Shown: positions 30,609 to 41,892, counted from the stretch's first letter. The stretch is 64,000 bases of DNA from Ascarosepion bandense (GCA_037127315.1 JBBBDQ010001124.1:1797501-1861500); one strand, 5' to 3'. Notes: generated from the sequence alone by a model not told the origin. Numbers and translations are program-made.

Positions 30609-31414
30609 TGTGGTGATACCGACCGAGCAAAAGCGATGAACCGCATGTTGGCTCTATACCGACTAAAAAGCAAATGAACAAAACTCGTTGTGCGCATCCG
30701 AGTTCGCGCAGATGTTCCGGTTGAAAAATAAAAATTAATCAAATATCAAATTTCCATTTCGCGTGCCTATGCGAATTTTATTTCCCAGCGTATGGGAAGC
30801 CCGGAATCAAATACAAGCGTGAAATTCAAAACGAGCTGTTTGATCCAAAAAGCGGATATAAAAAGCGGAGACAAAAAGCATCGTCAGACAGAAGGACTGA
30901 CAGGCTAGAGTAGCCAGTGTCTCCCCTTGACTTAAGTCGAGCGGCTATTATGCTGGCCTCTTTCCTTCTTCCTGTCTCAAAAGTACTTACTGACCTCAAG
31001 AGTGACCTCTTCAAAAACATTCCTCACAAACCAACTTACTGACTTATGGACCTTAGAAGTGGCAACTTCAAAATGAACATTCCTTACATCCCTCCGCTCT
31101 CCGCATTCCTGAGCCTTTTATCTCTTTCAGCTCATTATTATTTGTCATGAACGCTTTAATCTCCGTTGGAACTATCCTTCAAGCATTACTTTAATTGTAA
31201 AACATAAATTGACATGTGTGTATATATAAATATTATTTTATACTCAAATTGCCTTTCTTGATTTTATAACCATTTTATGACTTATAGTGGGTTATTTTCC
31301 CACAAGGCTAAATTCCGTTAACCTGCTACGGTATACAATTACCCTTCACTAAACCGGAATACTACTATAACTAGAAAAGGAATAAATAAGATAAGATACC
31401 CGCTATAAGTTATC
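30609..31414 (+). mobile_element. LTR-like element, copy 2
   Basis: TGTGGTGATACCGACCGAGC start, TATAAAAAG at 30857-30865, then GTCAGACAGAAGGACTGACA as a likely transcript start region, and GATACCCGCTATAAGTTATC at the end. Inverted relative to 24358-25103, about 5.5 kb away. No coding sequence. Confidence 0.6.
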
Positions 31415-31597
31415 GCTCTTATTGTTTGATACTTTTGTGTTTGGATGACCGTATTTACAAAAATTGACACCTTTATACATACACACACAATTGTTTTTTA
31501 ATACTGGCAGTTGCTGAATTGTAGTAAGCTTTTTTATTTACGATTAGTAAATGTAGCTCTTACTTAAGGACAATATCACTTTGCCGATATAAATTAA

Positions 31598-32102
31598 CTA
31601 GCAGTATAGCCCGGCGTTGCTCGGGTGTAATGAAAGCTTTAAAACTAATCCATGGTCCTGGAGCTCAGACTCTTGGTACGTTGGCACGAAAGACTAAAAA
31701 GCAATAGTTGTTTCCAGTTAAAGCGAAACTGTAGACTGAAAGAAAAATGAATGGATGTAAGTCAAATTTTCATTTCTTGGTATCGATATCAAATTTTCTG
31801 CACTATTGTAAGAACTGCAACCTTGAAACTTCTGAATATCGTTTCTTATGTCTTTGTCTATGAGTGTATGAAATTTTATTAAAATCGGACCACTGCTTCT
31901 ATAACCCGATTTTTTCGATTATCGATTTTCGATATTTATCGGGGGTACCTCGACACAAAACTTAGCTAAGAACACTCGCAGACGCTTATAGTACAACTGT
32001 GTACATTTTGAAAAAAATCGGTTCAGCCGTTTCGGAATCTATAGATAACGGACACACACAGGCAGACTCTCAGACAAAATTCCATTTATAAATAAGTTTA
32101 GA
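31598..32102 (-). mobile_element. Non-autonomous Helitron, short form, clean ends
   Basis: On the minus strand: 5' TCTAAACTTATTTATAAATG (32102) to hairpin CCCGAGCAACGCCGGG, then CTATACTGCTAG (31598) and T. An A precedes and a T follows, so A^T insertion. Confidence 0.85.
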
Positions 32103-32154
32103 TATAGAAATTTAAAAGATTTAATACTTTTAAATTATTCTAATTAGAATTTGA

Positions 32155-32700
32155 AAAATGTAAACAATTCTTGTAAAAAGATTCATAATTCATCGAAAAA
32201 ATATTTTTCTTGATGTATTAATAGCCATGATGATGTATATTACTCATAAAAGCATTTAAAAGCTTTTCTAATGAAATAATGTCTTCGTTTTATATTGGCT
32301 TTTTTATTTTGCGATTCAGAGATTTTCAGTTCTGCGTATAAGTAATTAAACATTAAGCGGTATAAATTTCTCGAAATTTCATAAGATTAAATTACTGGGG
32401 GATGTAACTAATAAAAAAAAATAACGTTTTTTACGAGAATTTTCTCAGAAAAAGGAAAACTCTAAAATAATTTAATTAAGTTGTGAATAAGTCCTGAAAA
32501 TTTCATTAAAATCCGTTATTTGTTTTTTGTGAGAATTTTCAAATCAATGTGTTTTTCACTGCAAAAATCTTCTCCGTGCTGAGGCAAAGAAAACAGGATT
32601 TTTTAAGTAAAATTTCGAACGTTCTAAAATGGAGAAAATATAATTTAATAATCAAAATATCCTTTGGTCTTTCTTCATAATACAAAATAAAGAGTTTGAC
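32155..32700. repeat. Dispersed AT-rich repeat, copy 1
   Basis: Shares GTGAATAAGTCCTGAAA, TTTCATTAAAATCC and AAATTTCGAACGT blocks with 37900-38830; first part also with 34850-35000. Possibly a Penelope 3' region, since the 34850 copy abuts a Penelope C-terminus. Confidence 0.6.
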
Positions 32701-32778
32701 AATAAAACTTTGTTTTTAAATGTTTGGGACATTTTTTTATCATGGTATGTTAATATTTTAGCGAATTTTTTGGTGGGG

Positions 32779-32827
32779 GTACACACACACACACACGCGC
32801 AGGCACACACACGCACACACACTCACT

Positions 32828-32889
<62 letters not shown>

Positions 32890-32895
32890 CACTAA

Positions 32896-32919
<24 letters not shown>
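32779..32919. repeat. (CA)n(TA)n compound microsatellite
   Basis: CA-rich 32779-32852, then TA tracts to 32919. Confidence 0.95.
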
Positions 32920-32927
<8 letters not shown>

Positions 32928-32959
32928 AAAATCGCTCATTCACTCTGGTTACTGGCGTA

Positions 32960-33125
32960 TGATACATCATACGATAAAAGTCTGCCTCCTTCTACCGAGC
33001 GCCCATAGCTCAGAGGTAGAATCGCCGACTGACGCCAATTCGGTCGGGTTTAAAAGCAATCGGATGTCTTATCGTACTGATGAGCTATGATACAGCAAAA
33101 CAGATCTGTCTGTGGATGACTATAA
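32960..33125 (+). mobile_element. Ribozyme SINE, hammerhead disabled by G12A
   Basis: CCCATAGCTCAGAGGTAGAA head; the B box is deleted (GGTCGGGTTTAAAAGC). Hammerhead at 33072-33115: CTGATGA, GCTATGATACAGC, then AAAA where GAAA is required. The missing guanine is the proposed general base, so cleavage should be lost. Confidence 0.8.
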
Positions 33126-33127
33126 CG

Positions 33128-33159
33128 AAACATGTTTGAAATATATTTCAAACATGTTT
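33128..33159. repeat. Perfect 32-bp palindrome
   Basis: AAACATGTTTGAAATA followed by its exact complement, three bases after the ribozyme SINE end. Confidence 0.95.
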
Positions 33160-34009
33160 TGAGCATTTTCTAATACAACTGTTTTACTGGTCTAATTTAA
33201 ATCTGACCTATAACTGTAATGTATATATTATTAATTATGCTTTTAGTATGCTTTTTTTTATGCTCTAAAGTATAATTAATAATAAATATCAATTTCTATT
33301 TCTTTTTGTTATATTCGAACAGACGACCTTTATGTTTTTTAACAGTGAGAATTTACGTCTACCAGCGTCTTCCTTTGCAGGTTCGAACACTGCCGGAAAG
33401 CACATTCTTTTCTCTTGAATTCGCAGTTCGGTAGACCTAATTAAACATTGTTTAGCAAGAAAAGTACGTCTACCCAGTCATGGGTAACGACAAAAATTGG
33501 AGCAGAAGGAAATAATATCGGATAATAAATCTGATGATTCATTAAACAATGTAAGTAAGACTATAGAAAAAAATGCTCCTTTCCGTTAAACCTTGGCCAC
33601 CCAAAACCTTTTTCAAATCTGTATAAAATGACCATCAGGAACGTTTAATTTACGGAGTATAGATATGGTGGGGGAGCAATTGTTCCAAAAGAAAGTTTAA
33701 GTTTACATTTACAAATATGTTGATTGTGTGTATTTAAAAATATAACGCCAATCATAATCCTTTTTAGAATATTGTGATTATTATGAATGAATTGACATCT
33801 TATTAAGATATTAAACCTTTAATGCGAAACACCTAATTTCAGAAAGTCATGACACTTGGCTTGTCTTGACATGAAGAGCCTAGACATGATAACAGAAACA
33901 AGTATTTTAGTGTTCGTGTCATTTAACCATGAAGATGATTTGGAAAATATCAAAAGTACTTCCTTGATGAATACCATCTTGACATCAAGAAACTGATTTA
34001 TAAAATAAA
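33160..34009. other. Unassigned; weak tRNA-like patch
   Basis: GAGCATTTTCTAATACAACT at 33165 is the recurring Penelope-associated block. GCAGGTTCGAACACTGCC at 33378 is B-box-like but has no clear A box. Confidence 0.45.
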
Positions 34010-34396
34010 CTAGCAGTATAGCCCGGCGTTGCTCGGGTGTAATGAAAGCTTTAAAACTAATCCATGGTCCTGGAGCTCAGACTCTTTGGACGTTGGCACG
34101 AAAGACTAAAAAGCAATAGTTGTTTCTAGTTAAAGCGAAACCGTAGACTGAAAGAAAAATGAATGGATGTAAATCTAATTTTGATTTCCTGGTATCGATA
34201 TCAAATAAGTTTTTTTCGTCGTAAACTGAATTTTGAAGGCTAAATAAGTCATCTGAGTAAATGGTATCATGCCTGAGACTAAGAACTACAATCAGACCTA
34301 CTTAGAACCAAACCCGAAGCAAAAACTAAAATAAAAGGACTGAAAAAAAATACAGACATACAGGCAGATAAACAGACACACACACAAACATCTTGC

Positions 34397-34454
<58 letters not shown>

Positions 34455-34722
34455 CGATTTTCTGCACTATTATAAGAACTGCAATGCAACCTTGAAACTT
34501 CTGAATATCGTTTCTTATGGCTTTGTCTATGAGTGTAACAAATTTCATTAAAATCGGACCACTCCTTCTTTAACCCGATTTTTTCGGTTATCGATTTTCG
34601 ATATTTATCGGGGGTACCTCGACACAAAACCTAGTAAGAACACTCGCAGACGCTTATAGTACAACTGTGTACATTTTCAAGAAAATCTGTTCAGCCGTTT
34701 CGGAGTCTATAAGTAACGGATA

Positions 34723-34778
<56 letters not shown>

Positions 34779-34802
34779 GTTCCATTTATAAATAAGTTTA
34801 GA
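34010..34802 (-). mobile_element. Non-autonomous Helitron, long form with internal (TA)n
   Basis: CTAG complement at 34010, 5' TC at 34802, hairpin perfect. Expanded (TA)n at 34400-34451 and (CA)n at 34727-34777 inflate the length to 793 bp. Confidence 0.85.
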
Positions 34803-34849
34803 TAGACACAATATGTCCATATTATCCAATTAAACATATGATTAAAAAA

Positions 34850-35000
34850 TGGAAACAATTCTTTTAAAATTTCATTAGTAATCGAAAATGTTTTTTTCTT
34901 CAGACTATATAATGTCCTTAATTTTTATTATTCATTCAAACAATTAAAATCTTATCAAATTAATATCAGAGTTTTATTATATTTTTTTATTTTACTATCA
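34850..35000. repeat. Dispersed AT-rich repeat, copy 2 (partial)
   Basis: AACAATTCTTTTAAAATTTC and ATAATGTCCTTAATTTTTAT match 37900-38070. Confidence 0.55.
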
Positions 35001-35004
35001 TATG

Positions 35005-35420
35005 TTTGTTGAGTAGTGTGTATGTTTTATGTTCCGAACACGGTAAGTACGTTGTTAGCATGTTCGTAGTTGATATTATTGAGTGTTGGTTTCTACTTTT
35101 CTATTATTAATGCTTCCAGTATTTTTAGCCTTTTTTGCATGTGGGTGATGCTTGGTATTTGTGTTGTCAACGAGTATTTGGGCTCAGGTCTGAGAGATGC
35201 AACGTGAGTCTTCGTGTCAATTTCGTAGTCGTGTGGCCGATATAATTATTTACGAAATTGGGTGGATCATAAACACTTGTAAATTCTTAAATAACATCGG
35301 CTCACTGTAGTTTAGATCTTGCAGATGAATTATTATTTTTGACAATGAGGTTAGCAGTTTTCAATGTTGTGTAATAGATAATTAATTGAATTTTTTAAGT
35401 CAATAGGAGTTGGGTATTTT
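35005..35420 (-). pseudogene. Penelope GIY-YIG endonuclease fragment
   Basis: The minus strand, after frameshifts, reads NYIGHTTTKLTRRLTLHLS (GIY-YIG core with an intact YIG, about 35190-35255), then QIPSITHMQKRLKILEALII and KPTLNNINYEHANNVLTVFG. This is the complete C-terminal endonuclease order of Penelope-like elements. One stop lies in the LKILEALIIEK segment. The RT part upstream (toward 35460) is unrecognisable. It shares the LKILEA block with 29571-29745 but differs enough to be another subfamily. Confidence 0.75.
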
Positions 35421-35464
35421 CGGATGATGTTTTGAAGTGAAGATTGACCCCATTTATAGCTGTT

Positions 35465-35640
35465 ATATAGTCACCCGAAGACAGTCGTATTTCGCTGTGT
35501 CACAGCTCATCAGTACGGTTAGACATCCAATTACTTCCAGCCAGGATTGAATCCCGACCGGTTTGACATGAATAGGAGATTTTACCTCTAAGCTATCGAC
35601 GCACGGTGGAGGAAGGTAGATTTTTAGCGTGTTATATACA
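35465..35640 (-). mobile_element. Ribozyme SINE, complete
   Basis: Minus strand: AACACGCTAAAAATCTACC start region, A box ATAGCTTAGAGGTAAAAT, B box GGGATTCAATCC, hammerhead, then GACTATATAA. The most complete promoter pair of the five copies. Confidence 0.8.
35471..35525 (-). ncRNA. Hammerhead ribozyme, intact core
   Basis: Minus strand: CTGATGA (35513-35507), helix II GCTGTGACACAGC, GAAA, helix III ATA-CGAC-TGT, cleavage base C. Helix I CCGTA/TTCGG has one mismatch, which may weaken it. Confidence 0.75.
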
Positions 35641-35682
35641 ATGAAAGATATATTTTATGAAAAATGTTTAAAAGAAAGGTTT

Positions 35683-35684
<2 letters not shown>

Positions 35685-35752
<68 letters not shown>
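35685..35752. repeat. (CA)n(TA)n microsatellite
   Basis: CA 35685-35716, TA 35719-35752. Confidence 0.95.
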
Positions 35753-35755
<3 letters not shown>

Positions 35756-35871
35756 TGTGTATATAAGACATTGCACTTGCACTAAATACGCAAACAGTAC
35801 AAATATTAATAATTATTATCATTATTATTATTATTTCATATGATATATATTATTTATTACGTCTACGTTTC

Positions 35872-36186
35872 ATATGCGTTGTGGCGCAGTGGACGAGAGA
35901 TCGGGGAGCCGAGTTCGAATTCCAGTTGAATTCCTTGCATTCACTTACGCGCAAATACCCTTGGGAAAGGTATTAATCCGTCTCTTCCCTCCAGTTATGG
36001 GTTAAATAACAGAACAGATTGTGTTCTATAGCCTTGGTCGGCAACCAGTCTACCGCAGAAAGCAATGGCAACCTACTGCAGGATAATCTTCTGCCCAGTC
36101 AGTCATGTCTCTTTCGAGACATGATCGCCCAAAGCGTGTATCGCGCATGGCACTTAACTGACTGACTGACTGAATGACTGACTGAC
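35872..36186 (+). mobile_element. tRNA-derived SINE, full length
   Basis: ATGCGTTGTGGCGCAGTGGA head, full body, and a (CTGA)n tail at 36155-36186 (longest tail of the family here). Confidence 0.9.
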
Positions 36187-36252
36187 GTTTCGTATAATTT
36201 TATATCATATATTATATATTTACGTTTATTAATAGGTTTTGTTATATATATA

Positions 36253-37272
36253 CACTACCGACCATAAGTTTGGGACCACCCAAATTTTTAACAGAATCAA
36301 ATTCGCTGAGTTTGTATTTTTTGTTATTCTTATGCAGATGTCAAGTAAAAAATGGATTCTTTTCAACTTAAAAGTAAACATTTACTCAGTTTGCTACTTG
36401 ACTCCTCTTATTGTGATCAAGTTTTTGCCGAAAATTCAGATTTATTCAGATATTATAATTACGGTATAGTTTATTTTTGTAAACCATATTACTACAGTAT
36501 AAATGGCAAGGAAGAAACAGATTAGTATTGAAAAAAGAGCTTAGGTTGAAATTCTTTTGAAAGAAGGATATTCTGAAACTAGTATCGCTAAAAAAGAGCT
36601 TAGGTTGAAATTCTTTTGAAAGAAGGATATTCTGAAACTAGTATCGCTAAAAAATTAAGCCTATCAAAAAATGGCGTGCATTATTGCCTTCAGCGATTTC
36701 GTGAAACTGAGTTAAATATTGACAGAAAAAGGTCTGGTAGGCCCAGAGTAACATCTATTGTAGAGGATAGGCACTTGATCATATCTAGCAAGAGGAATAG
36801 AAAGAATTTACAATTGAAATGAATTGTACTCGGCAGCATTAACTGTTAAGAGACGACTTCATTCTGCTTGGCTTAAAGGCTGTGTAACAGTTAAGAAACC
36901 ACTATTAAAGAAGGAGAATAAGGGATGAAATTGACCGTACAGTTCGAAATGAACTTCCTAAAAATGAACAAATGTTGTTTAAATACTTGAAAATCACTTT
37001 CACCAACTTATTTTTATAAGTTATTAGAAATAATGCCAAGGATTTTCTCTGCAGTAATAAAGGCTCGTAGTGGTTTCTTTGACGAAAAGAAAATATGAAT
37101 TAACTTTAATTAAATTTGAAATTACTCTATGTTAATTTTGGTTTTAATTATTGTACAATAGTGAACAACAATGAAACATATCTATATTTATTTTTCTAAG
37201 ACATAAAATTTGTTATTTCTTTCTCTTAGAGAATAAATCTAAGTGATCCCAAACTTATGGTCGGTAGTGTGT
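36253..37272 (+). mobile_element. Tc1-like DNA transposon with internal deletion
   Basis: Terminal repeats CACTACCGACCATAAGTTTG and its complement close to 37270, in TA-rich flanks. At about 1 kb it is shorter than a typical 1.3-1.7-kb Tc1; most of the DDE domain is gone. Confidence 0.85.
36504..36825 (+). pseudogene. Tc1-like transposase N-terminus
   Basis: ATG at 36504 begins MARKKQISIEKRA and meets TAG at 36542. The following frame reads ILLKEGYSETSIAKKLSLSK, GVHYCLQRFRET and RKRSGRPRVTS: a paired-type helix-turn-helix DNA-binding domain and the GRPR minor-groove motif of Tc1 transposases. A 59-bp tandem duplication (36531-36589 and 36590-36648) shifts the frame. The DDE catalytic domain is not recognisable downstream. 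Inactive. Confidence 0.85.
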
Positions 37273-37273
37273 T

Positions 37274-37305
<32 letters not shown>

Positions 37306-37899
37306 CCCCACTCACTTTCGATAACTATCTTTTAAGTTTTTTTTTTAATTTTTAAAATTTTTGGTCATTTTTGAGCGATCGACACATTTGTGAATTTCGG
37401 TTTTTAAAATCTTGCAAAAATATAATATACGTCCGTGACACATTATTTTTGGAAAATTAGCAAATTTAATGTTAAATAATCTGATTTACACCAGTATTAC
37501 GTATTTATACATGAAATTTAGAATAAAACTATTTCTTAAACCTAGTGTTGATCCTTCTTACCTTTCCCTCGTATTTGACGTGTGATTACAGCTAAGATGC
37601 CACATAAGATAAGTGTATGGCCACCGAAATTGATAAAATTGTCTAGATTTTTTCCTGTAAGGGAAGGAAACCGTGAAACACATGACCTTTTAATGTGCAC
37701 ACAGAAATTATCATAAAAACTTCAAATACACAAAGAACATTAAAAATTATTTTAAAAATACGGCAGCTCGATGGTTTGTACTAAACTTTTCGAGTTTCGA
37801 TTAATAAATATAGTCTTCGCATAATAACATATTAACCTAACGTCTACAAGTCTTAGATATATCTTTTAAATATTTTTGAAACTTTATAAATTATTATCA
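37273..37899. other. Unassigned AT-rich stretch
   Basis: Short TA tract at 37275-37299, nothing else recognised. Confidence 0.5.
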
Positions 37900-38830
37900 T
37901 GAAAAAAAAATGAAAACAATTCTTTCAAAATTTCATTATTAGTCGAATTTTTTTTTTCATTCGACTGTAATGTCCTTGATTTATATTATTTATTAAAGCA
38001 ATTAAAAGTTTATCTTACTAAATAATGTCATAGTTTCATTGCACTTTTTTTTATTTTACTTTGAGAGAAGATTTTCGGAAAAAGATGTGCGTTGTGGTAC
38101 AGTGGATATCGGCTCGGAACGAGAAACCGGGGAGCCGAGTTCGAATTCCAGTTAAATCCATTGTATTCACTTACGCGCAAATACCCTTGGGAAAGGTATT
38201 AATCCGTCTCTTCCTTCCAGTTATGGGTTAAATAGCAGGACAGATTGGGTTCTATAGCCTTGGTCGGCAACAAGTCTACTGCAGAAAGCAATGGCAATCT
38301 ACTGCGGGATAATCTTCTGCCCAGTCAGTCATGTCTCTTTCGAGACATGATCGCCCAAGCGTGTATCACGTATGGCACTTAACTGACTGACATCCCCCAA
38401 TGAGTCCTGCGTTTTACTTAGGAAACCAATTTTGCATCCAGAATTTAATTTCTTCAAATTTCATGAATTTACGTGGAGTTGGAGTAACATATATATATAA
38501 AAAAAAAATATTCTTACCAAGATTTTTTAAAAGTAATAATTTTGAAAATAATTTTATTCGTTTGTGAATAAGTCCTGAAAGTTTCATTAAATCCGGAAAT
38601 TAATTGATTTTTTACAAGAATTTTTAAATTAAAGTGTTTGTCACCGAAAAAAAACTGACTTACGTAATATTATATTTTTCATTGTAAACTCTCGTAACGA
38701 TTTTTACAAACGAAAAAAAAAAGATTTTTGCCAAAATTTCGAACGTGTTAGAAAGATTAAAATAATTTGAAAAATAATTTTAAATTTCTTTAGACTTTCC
38801 TCTTAATAATACAAGCAATTTAATGGAAGT
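37900..38830. repeat. Dispersed AT-rich repeat, copy 3, split by a SINE
   Basis: Same order of blocks as 32155-32700. A full SINE (38083-38393) is inserted in it, so the SINE is younger. Confidence 0.6.
38083..38393 (+). mobile_element. tRNA-derived SINE, full length
   Basis: GATGTGCGTTGTGGTACAGT head, complete body, ending CTTAACTGACTGAC. Confidence 0.9.
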
Positions 38831-38853
38831 AAAAGTTCCTTTCAATAAGTTTG

Positions 38854-38914
38854 GTACCTTTTTTCTTTTTAGTAGCATACTAAAGAAAAAGGTACCAGAC
38901 TTATTTTGGTACTT
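38854..38914. repeat. Inverted repeat around an AGTAGCATACT centre
   Basis: AATAAGTTTGGTACCTTTTT pairs with AAAAAGGTACCAGACTTATT. Confidence 0.8.
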
Positions 38915-39139
38915 TTTTGGCACATGCCAGTGAGTGTTGCAACGTTCTCGGTCCGAAAAGAATAGATTAACCCGCTTCTGGAGTTTCCTTAACGCGAAAA
39001 ATGTCCATTGTTTGAATCTTTAAATATCGCTCTGCTACCTCTGGAGTATTTGAAAATGTCTTCCCTTTCAAGTTTTTTTTTTTAAAGATTTGTTTTGTAA
39101 ACAGAAAATAACCCCGACGGAGCAAAACCTGTAGAATCG

Positions 39140-39370
39140 AGTGGACCCTCGATGCACTCTTCTTCTTCTTCTTCTTCTTCTTCTTCTATGTGCCCTGTCC
39201 CTTCAGGACGTAAGCGATCATGGATCTCCACGACTCACAAACCCTAAATTCTTCAAAATAACGATCGTCTTGCTAATCCTATCATCAGGTGCAGTGACCA
39301 GTCTTTCCACCGCTCTTTTCACACCGACGTCCAATTTATGTCGACACACATCTTCCCGCAGGGCCTGAAG
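39140..39370 (-). mobile_element. LINE 3' end with (GAA)n tail
   Basis: (CTT)n at 39158-39186 is, on the minus strand, the GAAGAAG tail. The adjoining GTCCCTTCAGGACGTAAGCG resembles the complement of the 3' coding end at 44240-44275. The rest of the frame is decayed. Confidence 0.55.
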
Positions 39371-39774
39371 GTCAGTATCACCGCCCACATCCAGGCACTG
39401 GTTACCATGGCCGAAGGAGTGGCTGTAAACTTACTAGCAGGTCTCTACTTTCTCCGAAATGGTCAACGTGACTCGGGAGTGGCTGGCAGAAAATTTCAAC
39501 GATGATGTTACTGTTAACCTTGTGCTCTCTCTATTTGAATACCCCACGTCTGGCCGACATTACAGACTTGATGACCAACATGAATGAGAACCTCCTAATC
39601 TGGGTAGGCAAGCACTTCCCAGACTATCCCCCTTTTTGAGAATGGTTTTACTGTATCCCCTTTTTTTCTGTTTTTATCGCTTTAGTATTTGTAAAATTTA
39701 CTTTAAAAAAAACTGTCATTATTCTATTGAATATGATTTTTTATAAAATATTCTGAATTCCTCGGTTCACCTTG
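39371..39774. other. Unassigned
   Basis: Moderate G/C for this window, no recognisable protein; may be further LINE sequence. Confidence 0.4.
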
Positions 39775-39775
39775 A

Positions 39776-39809
<34 letters not shown>

Positions 39810-39820
39810 GTAAATGAGCT

Positions 39821-39859
<39 letters not shown>

Positions 39860-39884
39860 GATAGATAGATTAGGATAGATAGAT

Positions 39885-39917
<33 letters not shown>

Positions 39918-40159
39918 TAGATAGATAGATAGATAGATAGATAGATATGATTAGACTGAGATAGATAGATAGATAGATATGATTAGACTGAGATAGATAG
40001 ATAGATAGATATGATTAGACTGAGATAGATAGATAGATAGATAGATTAGATAGATTAGACTGAGATAGATAGATTAGATATGATTAGACTGAGATAGATA
40101 GATAGATATGATTAGACTGAGGTAGATAGATAGATAGATAGATAGAAATTAACAGACTG

Positions 40160-40208
<49 letters not shown>

Positions 40209-40659
40209 TTAACAGACTGAGATAGATAGATAGATATTAACAGACTGAGATAGATAGATAGATAGATAGATATTAACAGACTGAGATAGATAGATAGATA
40301 GATATTAACAGACTGAGATAGATAGATAGATAGATATTAACAGACTGAGATAGATAGATAGATAGATAGATATTAACAGACTGAGATAGATAGATAGATA
40401 GATATTAACAGACTGAGATAGATAGATAGATAGATAGATATTAACAGACTGAGATAGATAGATAGATAGATAGATATTAACAGACTGAGATAGATAGATA
40501 GATAGATATTAACAGACTGAGATAGATAGATAGATAGAAATTAACAGACTGAGATAGATAGATAGATAGATAGAAATTAACAGACTGAGATAGATAGATA
40601 GATAGATAGAAATTAACAGACTGAGATAGATAGATAGATAGATAGAAATTAACAGACTG

Positions 40660-40690
<31 letters not shown>

Positions 40691-40703
40691 AATTAACAGA
40701 CTG

Positions 40704-40734
<31 letters not shown>

Positions 40735-40781
40735 AATTAACAGACTGAGATAGATAGATAGATAGATAGAAATTAACAGAC

Positions 40782-40825
<44 letters not shown>

Positions 40826-40874
40826 AATTAACAGACTGAGATAAATAGATAGATAGATAGAAATTAACAGACTG

Positions 40875-40925
<51 letters not shown>
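39775..40925. repeat. GATA satellite with higher-order units
   Basis: (GATA)n runs are separated by TTAACAGACTGA (about 20 times, 40145-40870) and, on the left side, by TATGATTAGACTGA. Units differ mainly in GATA number. The frames IYLSIYLS are artefacts. Confidence 0.95.
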
Positions 40926-40954
40926 CTTTGCATTTGCATATTCGTCCAGGCAGC

Positions 40955-41215
40955 GTATAACCAAAGTCAAACAGATGCGCCAATTTAGATATTTGGGAAG
41001 CGTATTAAAAGAGGACGAAAAAGTGGGATACGGAAATCCGAAGTCGCATTGGGACAGCAAAAGACGCCTTCCAAAAGAAACAGAAAAATATCGTTAGAAA
41101 CAACGAATAAGTGCACTGAACTGTTATGTAAACTCAATGCGATACCTGAATGCCGGACAATCTCCTCACAAATGAAGGAGAAACGGATGCTGAGAATATC
41201 ATGGACTGAATATGT
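40955..41215 (+). pseudogene. LINE ORF2 C-terminal fragment
   Basis: Forward reading ITKVKQMRQFRYLGSVLKED, then decayed counterparts of the KRRLPKETEK-type stretch and, near 41190, the M-R-ISW end. Parallel to VEKFKYLGSVLRED at 43690-43760 in the better copy, so the same LINE family. Stops are frequent. It directly follows the GATA satellite. Confidence 0.65.
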
Positions 41216-41216
41216 G

Positions 41217-41255
41217 ATTTTTCGTTCCGAGCCGATATCCAAAACGCGCATACGA
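41217..41255 (-). mobile_element. SINE head scrap
   Basis: Minus strand GGATATCGGCTCGGAACGAA matches the SINE head over about 25 bp. Confidence 0.5.
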
Positions 41256-41261
41256 AAAAAA

Positions 41262-41480
41262 ATCTTCTTCTCTATGACGTGTCCCTTCAGGACGTAAGCG
41301 ATCCCCACGATTTTCTGTCCTTTCGAGAATCTGTAGACTTTCTTCATTCGGAATTCCATAGCTTCATTATATTTTTTTTAGCGAGATCCTGGGAGTTTTC
41401 TGCTTTTTCAGCGTCTCTGATCTTCACTGCTTCGCTCGCCATAACATTTATATCTACAACTGGGCTAAATCTTTTTTTTT
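41262..41480 (-). mobile_element. LINE 3' end fragment
   Basis: TTCTTCTCTATGACGTGTCC and CTTCAGGACGTAAGCGAT match 39180-39230; minus-strand LINE tail. Confidence 0.5.
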
Positions 41481-41562
41481 TTTTTTTCCCCAACTGTTCT
41501 ATCTGGATTTTCTGATTTAAATAAATGATCGAACTGCTTCTGAAAATATATCGTTATAGTTT

Positions 41563-41892
41563 TGTTGTGGAGTAGTTATACTCGTGCTATGTCGGTTGCA
41601 AATCGACTTAACGCACCCAAAATGTTAGGAACTTGGTAATCCTCCACTGAAAGCTGACTCCTTAGTATTCGGCTAATTGCCGACTAATATTAACTGCCTT
41701 AGTCCAACTATGTCCAAACTGGAACTAACTAATAGTTCTACTGAATTCCAATAGATTTCTAAAGAATTCTCTAGAACTTTAAAGGACTCTTAAGAACTTC
41801 TCAAGAACTTTTCGAGTTAACTTCCTGTTAACTCTTGTTAATATAGGAGGGAGAGTCCATTATCTGAGGAATAGGTGTGTTTCACCATAACA
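41563..41892. mobile_element. Solo LTR, 330 bp
   Basis: TGTTGTGGAGTAG start, CCATAACA end, 5-bp target duplication AGTTT (41558-41562, 41893-41897). Same family as 16912-17197, with an additional ~60-bp segment (ACTAATATTAACTGCC). Confidence 0.9.

Noticed and set aside
39775..40925. CRISPR-like regular repeats
   Set aside because: Spacers are identical and the repeats are simple GATA; eukaryotic context.
40773..41060. 95-codon minus frame rich in IYLS
   Set aside because: Translation of the GATA satellite.
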